Source: Oceaniglobus ichthyenteri (GTDB lineage: Bacteria; Pseudomonadota; Alphaproteobacteria; Rhodobacterales; Rhodobacteraceae). From it: 64,000 bases of DNA. The DNA is taken from the NCBI RefSeq assembly GCF_003057885.1, contig NZ_QAGK01000004.1, positions 1 through 64,000 of the forward strand, given 5' to 3'. Under the pieces are notes generated by a model. That model saw only the letters and a program-made list of their open reading frames with translations, made no database searches and was not told where the DNA came from. Positions 55,106 through 64,000 of this stretch are shown here, piece after piece (the stretch's first letter is position 1; each line of letters starts with the position of its first letter). A program made the translations under genes and the position numbers.

Positions 55106-55626
55106 GTCGGCTCATTCACAAAAAAGGTGGATGCCATCATTCTGTACCCGCCATTGACAACCGGCGGCAAAATCGCGCCAAGGCCAATTGCCGGAAAGAT
55201 CGGATCGTGCAGGTAACAAAATCGGATCAGCATGATTTCGTTTTTTGACCCCGAGGTGAAATTGATCACCGGGTTGGAAACCTGATTGCGCTCGACGCAA
55301 TCGCCGTTGCCTTCCCAATAACTGAAACCGCGGGTTTTGACCGGGCCCATTTCCAATTTCATGTTGTCCATGCAATCGCCCAAAAGCAGCGCCTCATCAC
55401 AGACCGCCTGTTTCAACACGATCGGATCGCGGTATTCCGGTTTGCCAAGACGCAGATCACGCACCACGATATCCATTGAACGTTCCAACATCGCTTGGCG
55501 CAGTTGGATAGAGCCCATTTCCGCCGACATCATGAAGATCCCCATGACAATCGGAAACATCAGCGAAAATTCGAGTGAGGCAATGCCATCTTCGCGGGCC
55601 AGAAACCTTTTCATACGCTGGATCAT
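55102..55626 (-). CDS. TadE-like pilus assembly pseudopilin (triad 1, middle gene)
   Basis: 174-aa protein with a TadE-like N terminus (REDGIASLEFSLMFPIVMGI, Glu within G-x4-E) and one membrane helix, then a Cys-containing periplasmic domain (AVCDEALLLGDCMDN). Its C terminus MMASTFFVNEPT matches its paralogue at 58059-58589 (AAISTAAFVNEP). It overlaps the TadG-like gene by 4 bp and the last triad gene by 4 bp. Confidence 0.8.
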   Translation of the reverse strand: MIQRMKRFLAREDGIASLEFSLMFPIVMGIFMMSAEMGSIQLRQAMLERSMDIVVRDLRLGKPEYRDPIVLKQAVCDEALLLGDCMDNMKLEMGPVKTRGFSYWEGNGDCVERNQVSNPVINFTSGSKNEIMLIRFCYLHDPIFPAIGLGAILPPVVNGGYRMMASTFFVNEPT

Positions 55627-57266
55627 TGGATCAGCCTCAGTTGGTTGATGGTCGAGGCGATGGCAGAGAATGCATAGATGATTTCATCACCTTCGACGTC
55701 GAAATAATGATTGGGCGAAGAGGCGCATTGTTTCATCAGGCGCGCATCCTCGTCGGTGATTTCAAAAGCGACGGTAAAGATCAGAATGCCGTTGGCCTTG
55801 GCCGCGTTACAGATTTCGACCAGACGATTATCTTTGGTCCGGGCGCTGATTGTTCGATAGGGCGCATAGTACCAGTCGTAATAAACCTGGCTGTTGTTGT
55901 TCTGTCGGTACCACATGTAATAAGCGTTATATTGCGTTGACGCCGATGCCCAAAGTTCGGGATATGTCAGTTGTTTTGTGTTTGCGTCACCGCCATCGCG
56001 GGTATTGTTCCAGCTGTCGGAGGCAGGCAGGTACCAGCGTTCATTGGCGGTCCAATCGCCGTCTTCCCAACCGTTTTCCGGGTGATCCACGCTAAACCGC
56101 CAGCGCCCGCGCGAATCCTGATAACCCCAGACATCTGACAGGCCGCCGCTGAATTCATCGCGCAATTCGTATTGGGTGGTGTTGGCGCCATCGGTCATCA
56201 ACACCAACACTTTCATGCTGTTGGGATGATTATAATCGAAGGGGCGATTGTCAAACGTGGGGTCCACCTTTCCCGCGTCAACCAACCCTTGGGTCACGGG
56301 GCGAAACGACGGATCAAGCAGGGCCGCGCCCCATTTCGCGCCGATTTCAGTAGAGGTGTTTCCATCGGGATCAAGCGCGTCGATCTGCGCAAGCAGCGCA
56401 TTGCGATTTTCGGTCACCGGCTGTACGATAAACGGCGCATCATTGCGACAAACCGGTTTGCTGATCGGGGATGTGCGTGTCCAGGGATCGAAATGGCCGG
56501 TTTGATTGCGGACTTCCTGCGGCAGCTCGGTGTGATCGTAATCGCCATCCTGAAGATCGACGCAATGGGAATAATCGTGGGTGTAATCGAGTGTCAGCTG
56601 TTCAGCGATGCCAGAGCCCACGTTGACCTGGGTGGAATATGGCACAATCGAAAGTGAAACTTCGCCTGCTGCGCCTGCGGTTCTTTCATCGGACAACACG
56701 GTGTTCACAAAACTGCGGGCGGCATTTTTCATCCGGGGCAGACGCCCATCAGATCCCATTGATCCGGAAATATCCAAAACCATCGATATTTCGATATCGC
56801 TGATTTCTTCGTGGGCGGTTCCAAAAGCCCTTGCAGGCATGGACGAAATGCCAAGCGTGTGCATGAACAAAGTGCTGACATCGACGGACGAGTCAGCCGT
56901 CACAGTGCGCGAATTGATGTTTTCGACCACTGTTGTGCTGTTCAGGTGATCACGCAAACCGGCCTTGTCGAAATAATCTTCGACAACTGCGGTGGGATCC
57001 AGCCGTTGGTCCAGATCGGCGGCGGCCAAAACTGCGGTATCCACGGTGTTTTGCAGCCCCAAACGCGAAAATTCGTTGCGCATGATATCAACGGAAATCC
57101 CGCCGATAAGCAGGATCGCCATAAACAGATACAGCGAAAACAATATCATCGATCCATCTTCGTCGCGGGCAAATCCGGCAATATTCAAGCGTCGGTTGCC
57201 GGGCCTCGCTGGATCTTTTTTATGTGTCACAAGCTGACTCCCAAGGTTGTCTTGGATGCAGGACAT
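55623..57266 (-). CDS. TadG-like VWA-domain pilus assembly protein (triad 1, first gene)
   Basis: 547-aa protein. An N-terminal TadG-type membrane anchor (SMILFSLYLFMAILLIGGIS) is followed by a von Willebrand A domain with a MIDAS site, LVLDISGSMGSDG (DxSxS), and later VLVLMTDGANTTQYEL. The C-terminal part contains NHYFDVEGDEIIYAFSAIAS. It likely has a role on the outside of the Tad machinery. Its paralogue is at 58586-60343. First gene of a compact three-gene operon with 4-bp overlaps. Confidence 0.83.
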   Translation of the reverse strand: MSCIQDNLGSQLVTHKKDPARPGNRRLNIAGFARDEDGSMILFSLYLFMAILLIGGISVDIMRNEFSRLGLQNTVDTAVLAAADLDQRLDPTAVVEDYFDKAGLRDHLNSTTVVENINSRTVTADSSVDVSTLFMHTLGISSMPARAFGTAHEEISDIEISMVLDISGSMGSDGRLPRMKNAARSFVNTVLSDERTAGAAGEVSLSIVPYSTQVNVGSGIAEQLTLDYTHDYSHCVDLQDGDYDHTELPQEVRNQTGHFDPWTRTSPISKPVCRNDAPFIVQPVTENRNALLAQIDALDPDGNTSTEIGAKWGAALLDPSFRPVTQGLVDAGKVDPTFDNRPFDYNHPNSMKVLVLMTDGANTTQYELRDEFSGGLSDVWGYQDSRGRWRFSVDHPENGWEDGDWTANERWYLPASDSWNNTRDGGDANTKQLTYPELWASASTQYNAYYMWYRQNNNSQVYYDWYYAPYRTISARTKDNRLVEICNAAKANGILIFTVAFEITDEDARLMKQCASSPNHYFDVEGDEIIYAFSAIASTINQLRLIQ

Positions 57267-57404
57267 GCACCGCCGTGGATCAGGTGTGACGAAGATGTTC
57301 GTCGGAATTTAGACGCAATTAAGACGTTTCACGACGATTTATGGCATCTTTTAGGTTTTTGATGGGTATTGGAACCGCTCATTTTTCTGCGCCAAAACAG
57401 GAAC

Positions 57405-57429
57405 GGCGGCACCCGGCATGGGCACCGCC
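57405..57429 (-). terminator. Hairpin between the two Tad triads
   Basis: A stem GGCGGCACCC/GGGCACCGCC region (10 bp, two G-T pairs when read on the minus strand) with a 5-base loop lies 46 bp after the triad-2 stop. On the minus strand it is followed by a GTTTT run. It should end triad 2 before triad 1 begins, implying separate promoters. Confidence 0.6.
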
Positions 57430-57474
57430 ATTCTTTCCGGGGGCAAGGATTGGGGCTCTGCCACCCGAAAACCG

Positions 57475-58041
57475 TCAGGTGTTGGCAGCGGCCTGACCTT
57501 CCCACAAAAGTTGCGGCGCAAATCGCGGGCTGGTTACCAGAAAGTTGTAAAGCGTCGTATCGGTCAGGCCCATGACAAAGGCAGAGCGATAATCCATCCA
57601 GGTTTCGACCGTGATCACCGTATCGCCATCGGCGGTGACTGGCAGGCGGTCAATGGCGTTTCCTGCTGTTGCCTGGGTATATCCCGAAACGGTGCCGCGC
57701 CCCTCGGACCACATCAGATCGAACTGATTGTCAGTCCCGTCAAAGCGAAACACCGATATCCTCAGCGATTTCTGATATCCGCGGTTTACCAGAAAGCCAA
57801 AAAGGTTTTCAGCGCCGTTGATATAGGCGTCATTCACCTCATCGGTTTCGCGCGACAGGATATCACTGATCGTGTGCGCCGCCTTGACGTTCACATTGGC
57901 CAGACGCAGCCCGTCAAAATAGCTGTACATCGCCAGGATGGCCCAGGCCAACATCGGCAACATCAGGATCGCCTCGACAGAATAGCTGCCTTGGCTGTCG
58001 TGTCGAAACCGGCTCAGGCTGTTTCTTAGGCAGAGTTTCAT
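57475..58041 (-). CDS. TadE/F-like pilus assembly pseudopilin (triad 2, last gene)
   Basis: 188-aa paralogue of the gene at 54536-55105. N terminus GSYSVEAILMLPMLAWAILA with the Glu in the pseudopilin position, then one helix and a periplasmic domain with DTVITVETWMDYRSAFVMGL and the end VTSPRFAPQLLW. It starts 17 bp after the triad-2 middle gene. A diverged duplicate rather than a recent copy. Confidence 0.8.
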   Translation of the reverse strand: MKLCLRNSLSRFRHDSQGSYSVEAILMLPMLAWAILAMYSYFDGLRLANVNVKAAHTISDILSRETDEVNDAYINGAENLFGFLVNRGYQKSLRISVFRFDGTDNQFDLMWSEGRGTVSGYTQATAGNAIDRLPVTADGDTVITVETWMDYRSAFVMGLTDTTLYNFLVTSPRFAPQLLWEGQAAANT

Positions 58042-58058
58042 AGGGATAATCCTTAAAC

Positions 58059-58589
58059 TCAGGGTTCATTGACAAAGGCGGCGGTCGAGATTGCGGCGTA
58101 ATCGCCGGCACCGTCCTTGGGCAACATCAGACCCAAAGCGGTGGTGGGAAAGATTGGGCGCACCTTGACGCAGGCGCGCACCAACATCAGCGCACTGGGC
58201 TGGCCGGGCACGAACCGGGTAATCGGTGCAATGGTATCGCTGCGATCCTGGCATTCGACAGCCGGGCCAATCGTGTTCCACTGGCCGCGGGGGACATTGC
58301 GCAATTCAACGCGCAGGTTTTCCATGCAATCGGGAATCAGCAACGCCTGATCGCAGATCAGTTGTTTCACCTGATCATGGGTGGGGGGCCTGTTGGGGTT
58401 GATGCGTACGGCGCGCATGGCAATATCGGTGCCACGCTCCAACATCACGCTGCGCATGTTCAAAAGGCCGGCCTCGGCCCCGGACATGAACATCCAGATG
58501 ATCGGCGTGACCAGGATAATGAACTCAATCGTTGGCCCGCCGTCTTCGTCGCGGCGAAACCGGCGCAAAAGGGTGAAAAGCCGTTTCAT
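58059..58589 (-). CDS. TadE-like pilus assembly pseudopilin (triad 2, middle gene)
   Basis: 176-aa paralogue of 55102-55626. The N terminus RRDEDGGPTIEFIILVTPII has the Glu motif; a helix and a periplasmic part (QLICDQALLIPDCMENLRVE) with two Cys follow, and the end is AAISTAAFVNEP. It overlaps the TadG-like gene by 4 bp. Same gene order and similar spacing as triad 1. Confidence 0.8.
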   Translation of the reverse strand: MKRLFTLLRRFRRDEDGGPTIEFIILVTPIIWMFMSGAEAGLLNMRSVMLERGTDIAMRAVRINPNRPPTHDQVKQLICDQALLIPDCMENLRVELRNVPRGQWNTIGPAVECQDRSDTIAPITRFVPGQPSALMLVRACVKVRPIFPTTALGLMLPKDGAGDYAAISTAAFVNEP

Positions 58590-60343
58590 TGTGTCAGCCT
58601 CAGTTTGGAAATCGTATTGGCAATCTGGTCAAACGCGGCTTCCAGGTTATCGCCGACAACGCGAATGAAATAATTCGGTGTACTCGCGCATTGGCCCATA
58701 ATACCGGCCGAATGGTTGGTGACTTCAAAGCCGATGGTGAAAATCGTCGCCCCCTGGTCGCGCAATTCGTTGCACAGGGTCAAAAGCCGGGTATCTTTGG
58801 TCGGCCCTTCGACGGCGCGCCAGACATCGCGATAAAACTGGTTCATCGGCCTGGACGAATTGTGCCGCGTGCGCACCCAACTGCTGGCAAAGTGGCGCAC
58901 CGCCATTTCATTCCACAGGCTGGCATAATCCAACTCGACGGGCGGCTGGTTTGTGGGGCTGAGCGCGTTGACCAGCGCCCTTTTCAGTGCCGCACGCTGC
59001 CATGCATTGCCGTTCGTGACTTCAAGTTGGGAAAGATCCAGACCAATGGGATCGTTGGTCCAACCCCGGGCAATGGTGACATTGCTGGACAGGCCCGTCA
59101 CACTGCGCGGTATGGTGAAACCGCGGGTCCAATAGCGTTCGTTATGGATGCCATCGCCGTCCTCATCGCCGTCTTCCGGGCTGTCCCAAGAATAAAAATG
59201 CACCGGCAACAGCGGTGCAGGGGTCCACCGCCACATGCCCGACGGGCCGCTGGCATAATCTGGATTGATTTCCTGCTGGGTGGTGTTCACGCCATCGGTC
59301 AGAACCACGATAAATTTTTCGGTGTTGCCACGATTCCAGTTATAGGGCCGATCGCGATGTGCATCTTCGACCTCGCCGATATCTGCAAGACGGGTGGTGA
59401 TCCGCCGTGCGCTCGGGTCCAGAAACGCGGCGCCCCATTTCAATCCGATCTCGATCGACGTGTTGCCATCGGCCACCAGATCATTGATCGCGCCTTTGAT
59501 CGCGTCAGGGTCGCTCATCACTGGTTTGACGATCTGATCATCCTCGGCGCGGCAAACATAAAGCTGGGGTGTTTGGTTGGAATACCACTGATCGAAATGC
59601 ATCGTGTGACCGTAGGCATCATCGGCCCGGATGACTGTTTCGTCAAAATCGGCATTTTCAAACGCCAGACAGTGGGAATAATCGTGATTCTGGCTCACCC
59701 CCAGTTCATCCATGATTTCAGGGCCCGCGTTCACATGGGTGGAATAGGGCACCAGGTTCATGGTGATGCGATCCGGATCGCCCGATGTGTACACCTTGTC
59801 GACAAACCGGGTGGCGGCCGATTTCATATCGGCCAGTTTTGACGTGCTGCCAACGGCGGTACTGGCCCAATTCATGGAATTGGACACATCCAGCACAAGC
59901 GAGATTTCCAGATCGGTGCGCGCCTCGGTCGCGACCGAGGTCGAACGGGGCGTCAGGGTATCAATCCCGGTGTGGTTCCAGAAATTCAGAAACATGGTGC
60001 GCTGCACCTTTTCCGTTTCAATGTGAACCGTGCGATTGTTGACCCCCTGGGTCACCCGCACATCTTTTAAATAGGCATCCATCCCTTCTTTTTCGAAATA
60101 GGAGGCGACAATCTGTTGCGCGGGCAGGTCCTGATCCAGATCGGCGGCGGCCAGCGCGGCACGATCGCTCAGGTTTTGCAGGCGGGTGCGGTTGTTTTCA
60201 AACACCATGATATCGATCGAAATACCGCCGATGATTACCATGCAGATAAACAGAAGCAGCGCAAAAGCGGTCAGGGATCCGTCTTCTTCGCGGGCGAACC
60301 GATGGGTCATGGCCGGCGTTTCAGTAACCTTGATTGACATCAC
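58586..60343 (-). CDS. TadG-like VWA-domain pilus assembly protein (triad 2, first gene)
   Basis: 585-aa paralogue of 55623-57266. The anchor is SLTAFALLLFICMVIIGGIS; the VWA domain has SLVLDVSNSMNWAST (DxSxS) and later IVVLTDGVNTTQQEI. Its C terminus (TPNYFIRVVGDNLEAAFDQI) matches its paralogue. Promoter is probably in the AT-rich 60344-60420 region. Divergence between the two copies is considerable, so the duplication is old or came from different sources. Confidence 0.83.
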   Translation of the reverse strand: MMSIKVTETPAMTHRFAREEDGSLTAFALLLFICMVIIGGISIDIMVFENNRTRLQNLSDRAALAAADLDQDLPAQQIVASYFEKEGMDAYLKDVRVTQGVNNRTVHIETEKVQRTMFLNFWNHTGIDTLTPRSTSVATEARTDLEISLVLDVSNSMNWASTAVGSTSKLADMKSAATRFVDKVYTSGDPDRITMNLVPYSTHVNAGPEIMDELGVSQNHDYSHCLAFENADFDETVIRADDAYGHTMHFDQWYSNQTPQLYVCRAEDDQIVKPVMSDPDAIKGAINDLVADGNTSIEIGLKWGAAFLDPSARRITTRLADIGEVEDAHRDRPYNWNRGNTEKFIVVLTDGVNTTQQEINPDYASGPSGMWRWTPAPLLPVHFYSWDSPEDGDEDGDGIHNERYWTRGFTIPRSVTGLSSNVTIARGWTNDPIGLDLSQLEVTNGNAWQRAALKRALVNALSPTNQPPVELDYASLWNEMAVRHFASSWVRTRHNSSRPMNQFYRDVWRAVEGPTKDTRLLTLCNELRDQGATIFTIGFEVTNHSAGIMGQCASTPNYFIRVVGDNLEAAFDQIANTISKLRLTQ

Positions 60344-60628
60344 TACCCTCGCATTTGGCCCGGAACCGGGTTTTATCGCGTCGTATTTCGCATAATTTTT
60401 AAAAGGCGCTGCAATTCAGGCAGGAATGTGGCGACACCGGGTCAAACCCGCGCCATAAAACCGCGCCTGTCACCGATTTCCGCCCGGGCCTATTACTGTT
60501 TACAATGTCACTACAATTTGAACCTATTCTGCCATAGCCTGTTCAAAGGCCGCGCTCTGTATAAACCGGGAGCGGTTAACATCAGGTCAAGTTTTCGGAT
60601 GATTCGCAGCCATTCAGAGGGGAAAGCG

Positions 60629-61222
60629 ATGGCCAGGGATGTATCGTTTCGCTGCAAATGTGGCCGCGTTCAGGGCAATTTGCGCGGCGTTGGGCCGGGG
60701 GCAGGGTGCCATCTGGTCTGTTATTGCGCCGATTGTCGCGCCGCCGCGCGCCATCTGGGCCAACTTGATCAATTGTTGCCGGGCGGTGGCAGCGCGCTTT
60801 ATCAAACCTTGTCATCGCGCGCCACCATTGACCTTGGAGGCGAATATATTGCCTGCCTGCGGCTGTCGCCAAAAGGGCTGCACCGATGGTATGCGGCCTG
60901 TTGCAATCGCCCCCTGGCCAACACGGTTGGCACGGCAAAAATGCCGTTCATCGGATTTTGGCGGCCCGTGTTCAGTGACCCAGCCGCGCTTGGGCCGGTG
61001 CAATCCCACGGGTTTACCAAATACGCCCTGCGCGAACCCGGCGCGCCGACAAAAGACCGAGGCATGGCGATCATGGCGTGGGGCATGTTGCGCCGTACCG
61101 CCATGGCCTATGCCACGGGCACAGTGTACCCGCACCCGTTTTTCAATCCCGACGGAACGCCATTGGTCACGCCCGCGGTTTTGGACCCGTCACAGCGCGC
61201 CGCCGCCTATCGCGATCCGTAG
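60629..61222 (+). CDS. DUF6151 (GFA-like) protein
   Basis: 197 aa from ATG 60629, with GAGGGG upstream; the longer frame from 60428 lacks support. Cysteine pairs that could bind zinc (FRCKCGRVQG, CYCADCRAA, AACCNRPLAN) make it a GFA/DUF6151-type small protein. The family often acts as a glutathione-dependent formaldehyde-activating-like or uncharacterised protein. It is a single gene between the Tad triads and the secreted protein gene. Function not assigned. Confidence 0.75.
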   Translation: MARDVSFRCKCGRVQGNLRGVGPGAGCHLVCYCADCRAAARHLGQLDQLLPGGGSALYQTLSSRATIDLGGEYIACLRLSPKGLHRWYAACCNRPLANTVGTAKMPFIGFWRPVFSDPAALGPVQSHGFTKYALREPGAPTKDRGMAIMAWGMLRRTAMAYATGTVYPHPFFNPDGTPLVTPAVLDPSQRAAAYRDP

Positions 61223-61434
61223 ACACATTTGGCCCCTCGCCAAATTGCCGGTGACTTTTTAGCGTCGGACCATAGCCGCAATTCGGAACCTGTGATGACC
61301 TATAATGCCCTGCCCATGCCTAAAAAGGGGTTAACCGGCAATCGCGGTTGGAAGCCTGTCTGGCGCGATCCGGGCGAAAAAGCTGGGCATGGTTGCGGCA
61401 GGGAGCCGCCCCACTGCACAACCTGCATGAACGG

Positions 61435-63234
61435 TTAAAATTCGATTTCAACGGCGGGTGCGGCTTTGGCGGCCTCAACAGCGGCCTGCGCGGTTTTGGC
61501 GGCGTCGCTGATGAATGTGGCATCCACCAGTTGAATTTCGGCCCTGTCGCGCCCCGCCGCAAGCCCGATATAAGCCCCACAAGCCCGCGCCACATTGGCG
61601 GCGGGCAGAACACTGCCTGATTGTTGCCAAAGCCGCAGGGGCACACAGGTTTCGGCAAAATCGCGATCCTGTTCCATCCGCAGGAATGCATCGATATCGT
61701 CAACCCAAAACCGCTGTGTATCGCTGGGCGCGAATGCACCGGCGGCGCCGTATTTCTGCTCCATCTGGGCGATGACATCCACCGTGGCACCGTTCCAATT
61801 CAACACCCGCGCCACCGCGATCACCTGTCCATCGCGCGGAGCGTTTTTGCCCAGATAGACCCGGATTTCATCGGTGATGCCGCCGCCATGGGCGCGGTTG
61901 GCGGTAAAGCTTTGTGAAAGCGGGTCGGTGTCAATCTGGCATTCAGGCGGCATATTCGCCAAACGTTCGGCGCGGCGGGTCGCGATAAGTTCGGCATCTT
62001 CGGGGGTTAAAGTGCCATCACTGCGCCCGGCATTTTGGCTCAGCGTGCTGGTCTGTGCCCGCAAATCCCGCTCTAGCCGGGTGAACAGAACCCCACAGGT
62101 GGTTAAATCATGGGCGGGCGTGGCTTGGGTTGTGCTTAGCTGGTAACGATCGGCCAACAGCGCGCGCGCCGCGTCTTCGTTCTGGCCCAGGGTCAGCCCC
62201 AAAATATCAAGGCTGCGCGCCTGAAACGCCTGTTGCAATTCATACCGGCGCTTTTCTTCGTTGGTCGCCACGGTTAGCGCCGCTTCGGCGGCGCGGCGTG
62301 CGGCGGCCTCGGCGGCCTCAACTGCCGCCTTTTCGGCGGCGCGCCGGGCAATGCCCAGATCGAGATAAAAATCACTTAATCCAAAACCGGGCAGGGGCCG
62401 TTGCAACAGTGGATCAAGATACAGAACCACCTCTTGTGGCGTCCAAATATTGGCTTCGCGCGCTGTGCCCGAAAGGCTGAGAGTGCCGCGAATGACCAGA
62501 TACGCCTCGCGAGTGTCGCCATATTTTGATCTGGTCATGGCGCGGACGATGTCAACGGCGTTGGCGGGGGGCAGATTCAAATGTGTTTTCTGCTCGATAT
62601 CGTCCATTTTATATTGGAACGATCCGAGATTGTGCAAATAGCCGATCCGTTGAAATGCCGGTGCGATATTTCTGATTTGCAATGCGCCGGTCGTCGGATT
62701 GATTTCTCCAAACGAAACGGACGTGTGCATCTCGACCAGGATCTCGCCCACAACCGGGCCACCGGCACCGTAAATCGCCTTCATGTTCTTATAAAACGCG
62801 GCGCGATGAAACTCATCGGCCTGTTGCTTCATCCAGCGTTCAAAGCTTTCGGCGCTTTCGGCAGGGGCCATGTTGGCCACGCCCATTTGAGTCAGGAAAT
62901 ACATGCGCCCTTGGGTATCAAGCACATATCGGGCCAATTCCAGGCTACCATTGTCAGGGTTTTCGGCGCCGCGATACATCTGCATTTGGCCAAACAGCCC
63001 CCAACCCTTGGCCAAGGCATTGGCCAATTCATCGGGCTGACGTTGGTTTCTTTTCAAATGCTCTTGGGATTTCCCGGTGATTGTGCTGGTCAACAGCCGT
63101 CCGTTGATCATTGGTATGCCAAACGCCTGACCTACCTGAGTGCTCAGCAACGCGGCGGCATCCCCATCCTGCGCGCGGGCCATTCCCGGCAGTGTCAAAG
63201 CCAGGCAAAGCGAAAGGAGAATGGGTTTGAGCAT
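61435..63234 (-). CDS. Secreted protein with a central coiled coil, unknown
   Basis: 599-aa exported protein with a Sec signal (MLKPILLSLCLALTLPGMARA). A long Ala/Glu helix (AAEKAAVEAAEAAARRAAEA) around residues 305-325 predicts a coiled coil. Isolated Cys and repeated charged helices lie in the second half. I see no catalytic motif. A Rhodobacteraceae-conserved hypothetical is likely. It is transcribed alone. Confidence 0.72.
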   Translation of the reverse strand: MLKPILLSLCLALTLPGMARAQDGDAAALLSTQVGQAFGIPMINGRLLTSTITGKSQEHLKRNQRQPDELANALAKGWGLFGQMQMYRGAENPDNGSLELARYVLDTQGRMYFLTQMGVANMAPAESAESFERWMKQQADEFHRAAFYKNMKAIYGAGGPVVGEILVEMHTSVSFGEINPTTGALQIRNIAPAFQRIGYLHNLGSFQYKMDDIEQKTHLNLPPANAVDIVRAMTRSKYGDTREAYLVIRGTLSLSGTAREANIWTPQEVVLYLDPLLQRPLPGFGLSDFYLDLGIARRAAEKAAVEAAEAAARRAAEAALTVATNEEKRRYELQQAFQARSLDILGLTLGQNEDAARALLADRYQLSTTQATPAHDLTTCGVLFTRLERDLRAQTSTLSQNAGRSDGTLTPEDAELIATRRAERLANMPPECQIDTDPLSQSFTANRAHGGGITDEIRVYLGKNAPRDGQVIAVARVLNWNGATVDVIAQMEQKYGAAGAFAPSDTQRFWVDDIDAFLRMEQDRDFAETCVPLRLWQQSGSVLPAANVARACGAYIGLAAGRDRAEIQLVDATFISDAAKTAQAAVEAAKAAPAVEIEF

Positions 63235-63642
63235 GAGAACAGAACTTTCACTGTCAGGGGCGTTCGGGTCAGGTTGCCAAAGGCAGAGCGCTCGTGCAAA
63301 CTTTTTTGACAGAAATGCGGATTAAGTCATGCCGCTGATCTGCGCGAATTTCCCTATACCGGCGCGGCGGTATTGGCCGATTGCCCGTTCCGGTTTGTCT
63401 CCGGTCGCCCCGCTTGACAGGCAAAAGCGATTCAATCTGCGCCATTGCGCACGTTGCATGGCCTTGCCCGATTGATACGCGCCCGGCCAGGTTTAATCCG
63501 GGCCATACCGCGTGCACCCTGTTGGGCCAGATCAGCGCCAGCATGCCCCAGATTTCAAACGATAAATCCGCATCATAGTGTTTCGATCCAGGGCGCAGAC
63601 GGTGATTCAGGATCTGATCCGCGCCATGGAACATGCGCAGCG
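63235..63642. other. Gap between two convergent or single genes, no supported gene
   Basis: A 121-aa minus-strand frame (63269-63634) begins MFHGADQILNHRLRPGSKHY and directly follows the DUF427 stop, but it has no known relative and similar frames run on the plus strand. No hairpin is obvious. It could be a small gene but evidence is weak. Confidence 0.4.
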
Positions 63643-63987
63643 CTAAATTTGTTCGACGGCCACCTTTTCCGATGCAACAAAGGCCAGATGCCCGGCAATG
63701 GGTTCAAACCCCGCGCCGGGTGTTTCATAGCTCCAGGCCGCGTCGCGGATCGTTTCGCTTTTGGTGACCACGGAAAAATATCTGGCATCGCCCTTGGCCG
63801 GGCAATGGGTGTGGCTGTCGGACGGTTCAAGAAACGCCATGGCCAGATCGGCGCGCGGAATGTAAATGACCGGCGCAAGGTCGGTTTCAATCAATTCCAT
63901 TGCGTTCGACGTTTCGCCGATCACGGCGCCGCCCGCGCGAATGCTCCAGGTGCCGCCTGCCGGTCTTATTTTGATATGCTCGGCCAT
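63643..63987 (-). CDS. DUF427 domain-containing protein
   Basis: 114-aa protein with the DUF427 core: IKIRPAGGTWSIRAGGAVIG, then YIPRADLAMAFLEPSDSHTH, CPAKGDARYFSVV and AWSYETPGAGFEPIAGHLAF. These small beta-rich proteins are widespread in Gram-negative bacteria with unknown function. The ATG at 63987 lies 13 bp from the window end, so its upstream context is not visible. Confidence 0.88.
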   Translation of the reverse strand: MAEHIKIRPAGGTWSIRAGGAVIGETSNAMELIETDLAPVIYIPRADLAMAFLEPSDSHTHCPAKGDARYFSVVTKSETIRDAAWSYETPGAGFEPIAGHLAFVASEKVAVEQI

Positions 63988-64000
63988 TCTGCCGCTCTCC

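Noticed and set aside
63269-63634. 121-aa frame beside the DUF427 gene
   Set aside because: Frames on both strands overlap and there is no recognisable family. Support is too weak for a gene call.

Overview
The window looks like an alphaproteobacterial chromosome of the Rhodobacterales / Roseobacter type. The evidence is the hom, glpX, recJ order beside a tRNA-Glu, a tail-tip gene quartet in the order of the Rhodobacter gene transfer agent (GTA), high-GC codon use, and the families present (DUF2793, DUF6127, DUF6151, TadE/TadG). I do not name a species. Recurrent 1-4 base stop/start overlaps mark the operons.

Layout. (1) 1-1607: a tyrosine integrase at the 3' end of tRNA-Thr(UGU), the edge of an element that continues off the left end. 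(2) 2156-7700: a core-like uptake unit: binding protein, ATPase, fused permease and HAD phosphatase, with a divergent DeoR/GlpR-type repressor. A phosphorylated organic substrate is a reasonable guess. An IS256-type relic abuts the repressor stop codon. (3) 8484-46281: a mosaic accessory block between tRNA-Ser(GCU) and tRNA-Glu(UUC), whose 3' ends both point into it. Its left part has a truncated serine recombinase with DUF2924, an unrecognised overlapping two-gene unit (10059-12210) and an AT-richer two-gene unit with a HicA-like small protein (12632-13980). Next comes a defective phage/GTA-like module (14629-28414): a sigma-like factor, tail chaperone with a well-formed -1 frameshift signal, collapsed tape-measure gene, DUF2460 protein fused to a beta-helix, DUF2163, NlpC/P60, a giant GTA-type host-specificity protein, a DUF2793-C1q-like protein, M15 endolysin and a nested spanin pair. 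No head gene is visible. The right part (28441-43304) is a metal-resistance island. It has copper genes (DUF411, CopA-type ATPase, multicopper oxidase and others), a cytochrome c, an ion-channel gene split by an intact IS256-family element with a 10-bp target duplication, and a Zn/Cd/Pb unit (ZntA-type ATPase, MerR regulator, YnfA, a frameshifted CDF-type gene and an intact CDF exporter). Three MerR-type promoters with 19-bp spacers lie at its transcription units. (4) 43455-46206: gene-poor, with an antirepressor relic and small orphan genes. (5) 46282-64000: core-like chromosome with recJ, glpX, hom, a hybrid histidine kinase, two tandem paralogous TadG-TadE-TadE-like triads, and DUF6151, DUF427 and secreted hypothetical proteins.

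The strongest candidates for something undescribed are the two-gene units at 10059-12210 and 12632-13980, the frameshift cassette at 16966-17016, the DUF2460/beta-helix fusion, and the duplicated Tad triads. All functional calls come from reading motifs and context; no database search was run.
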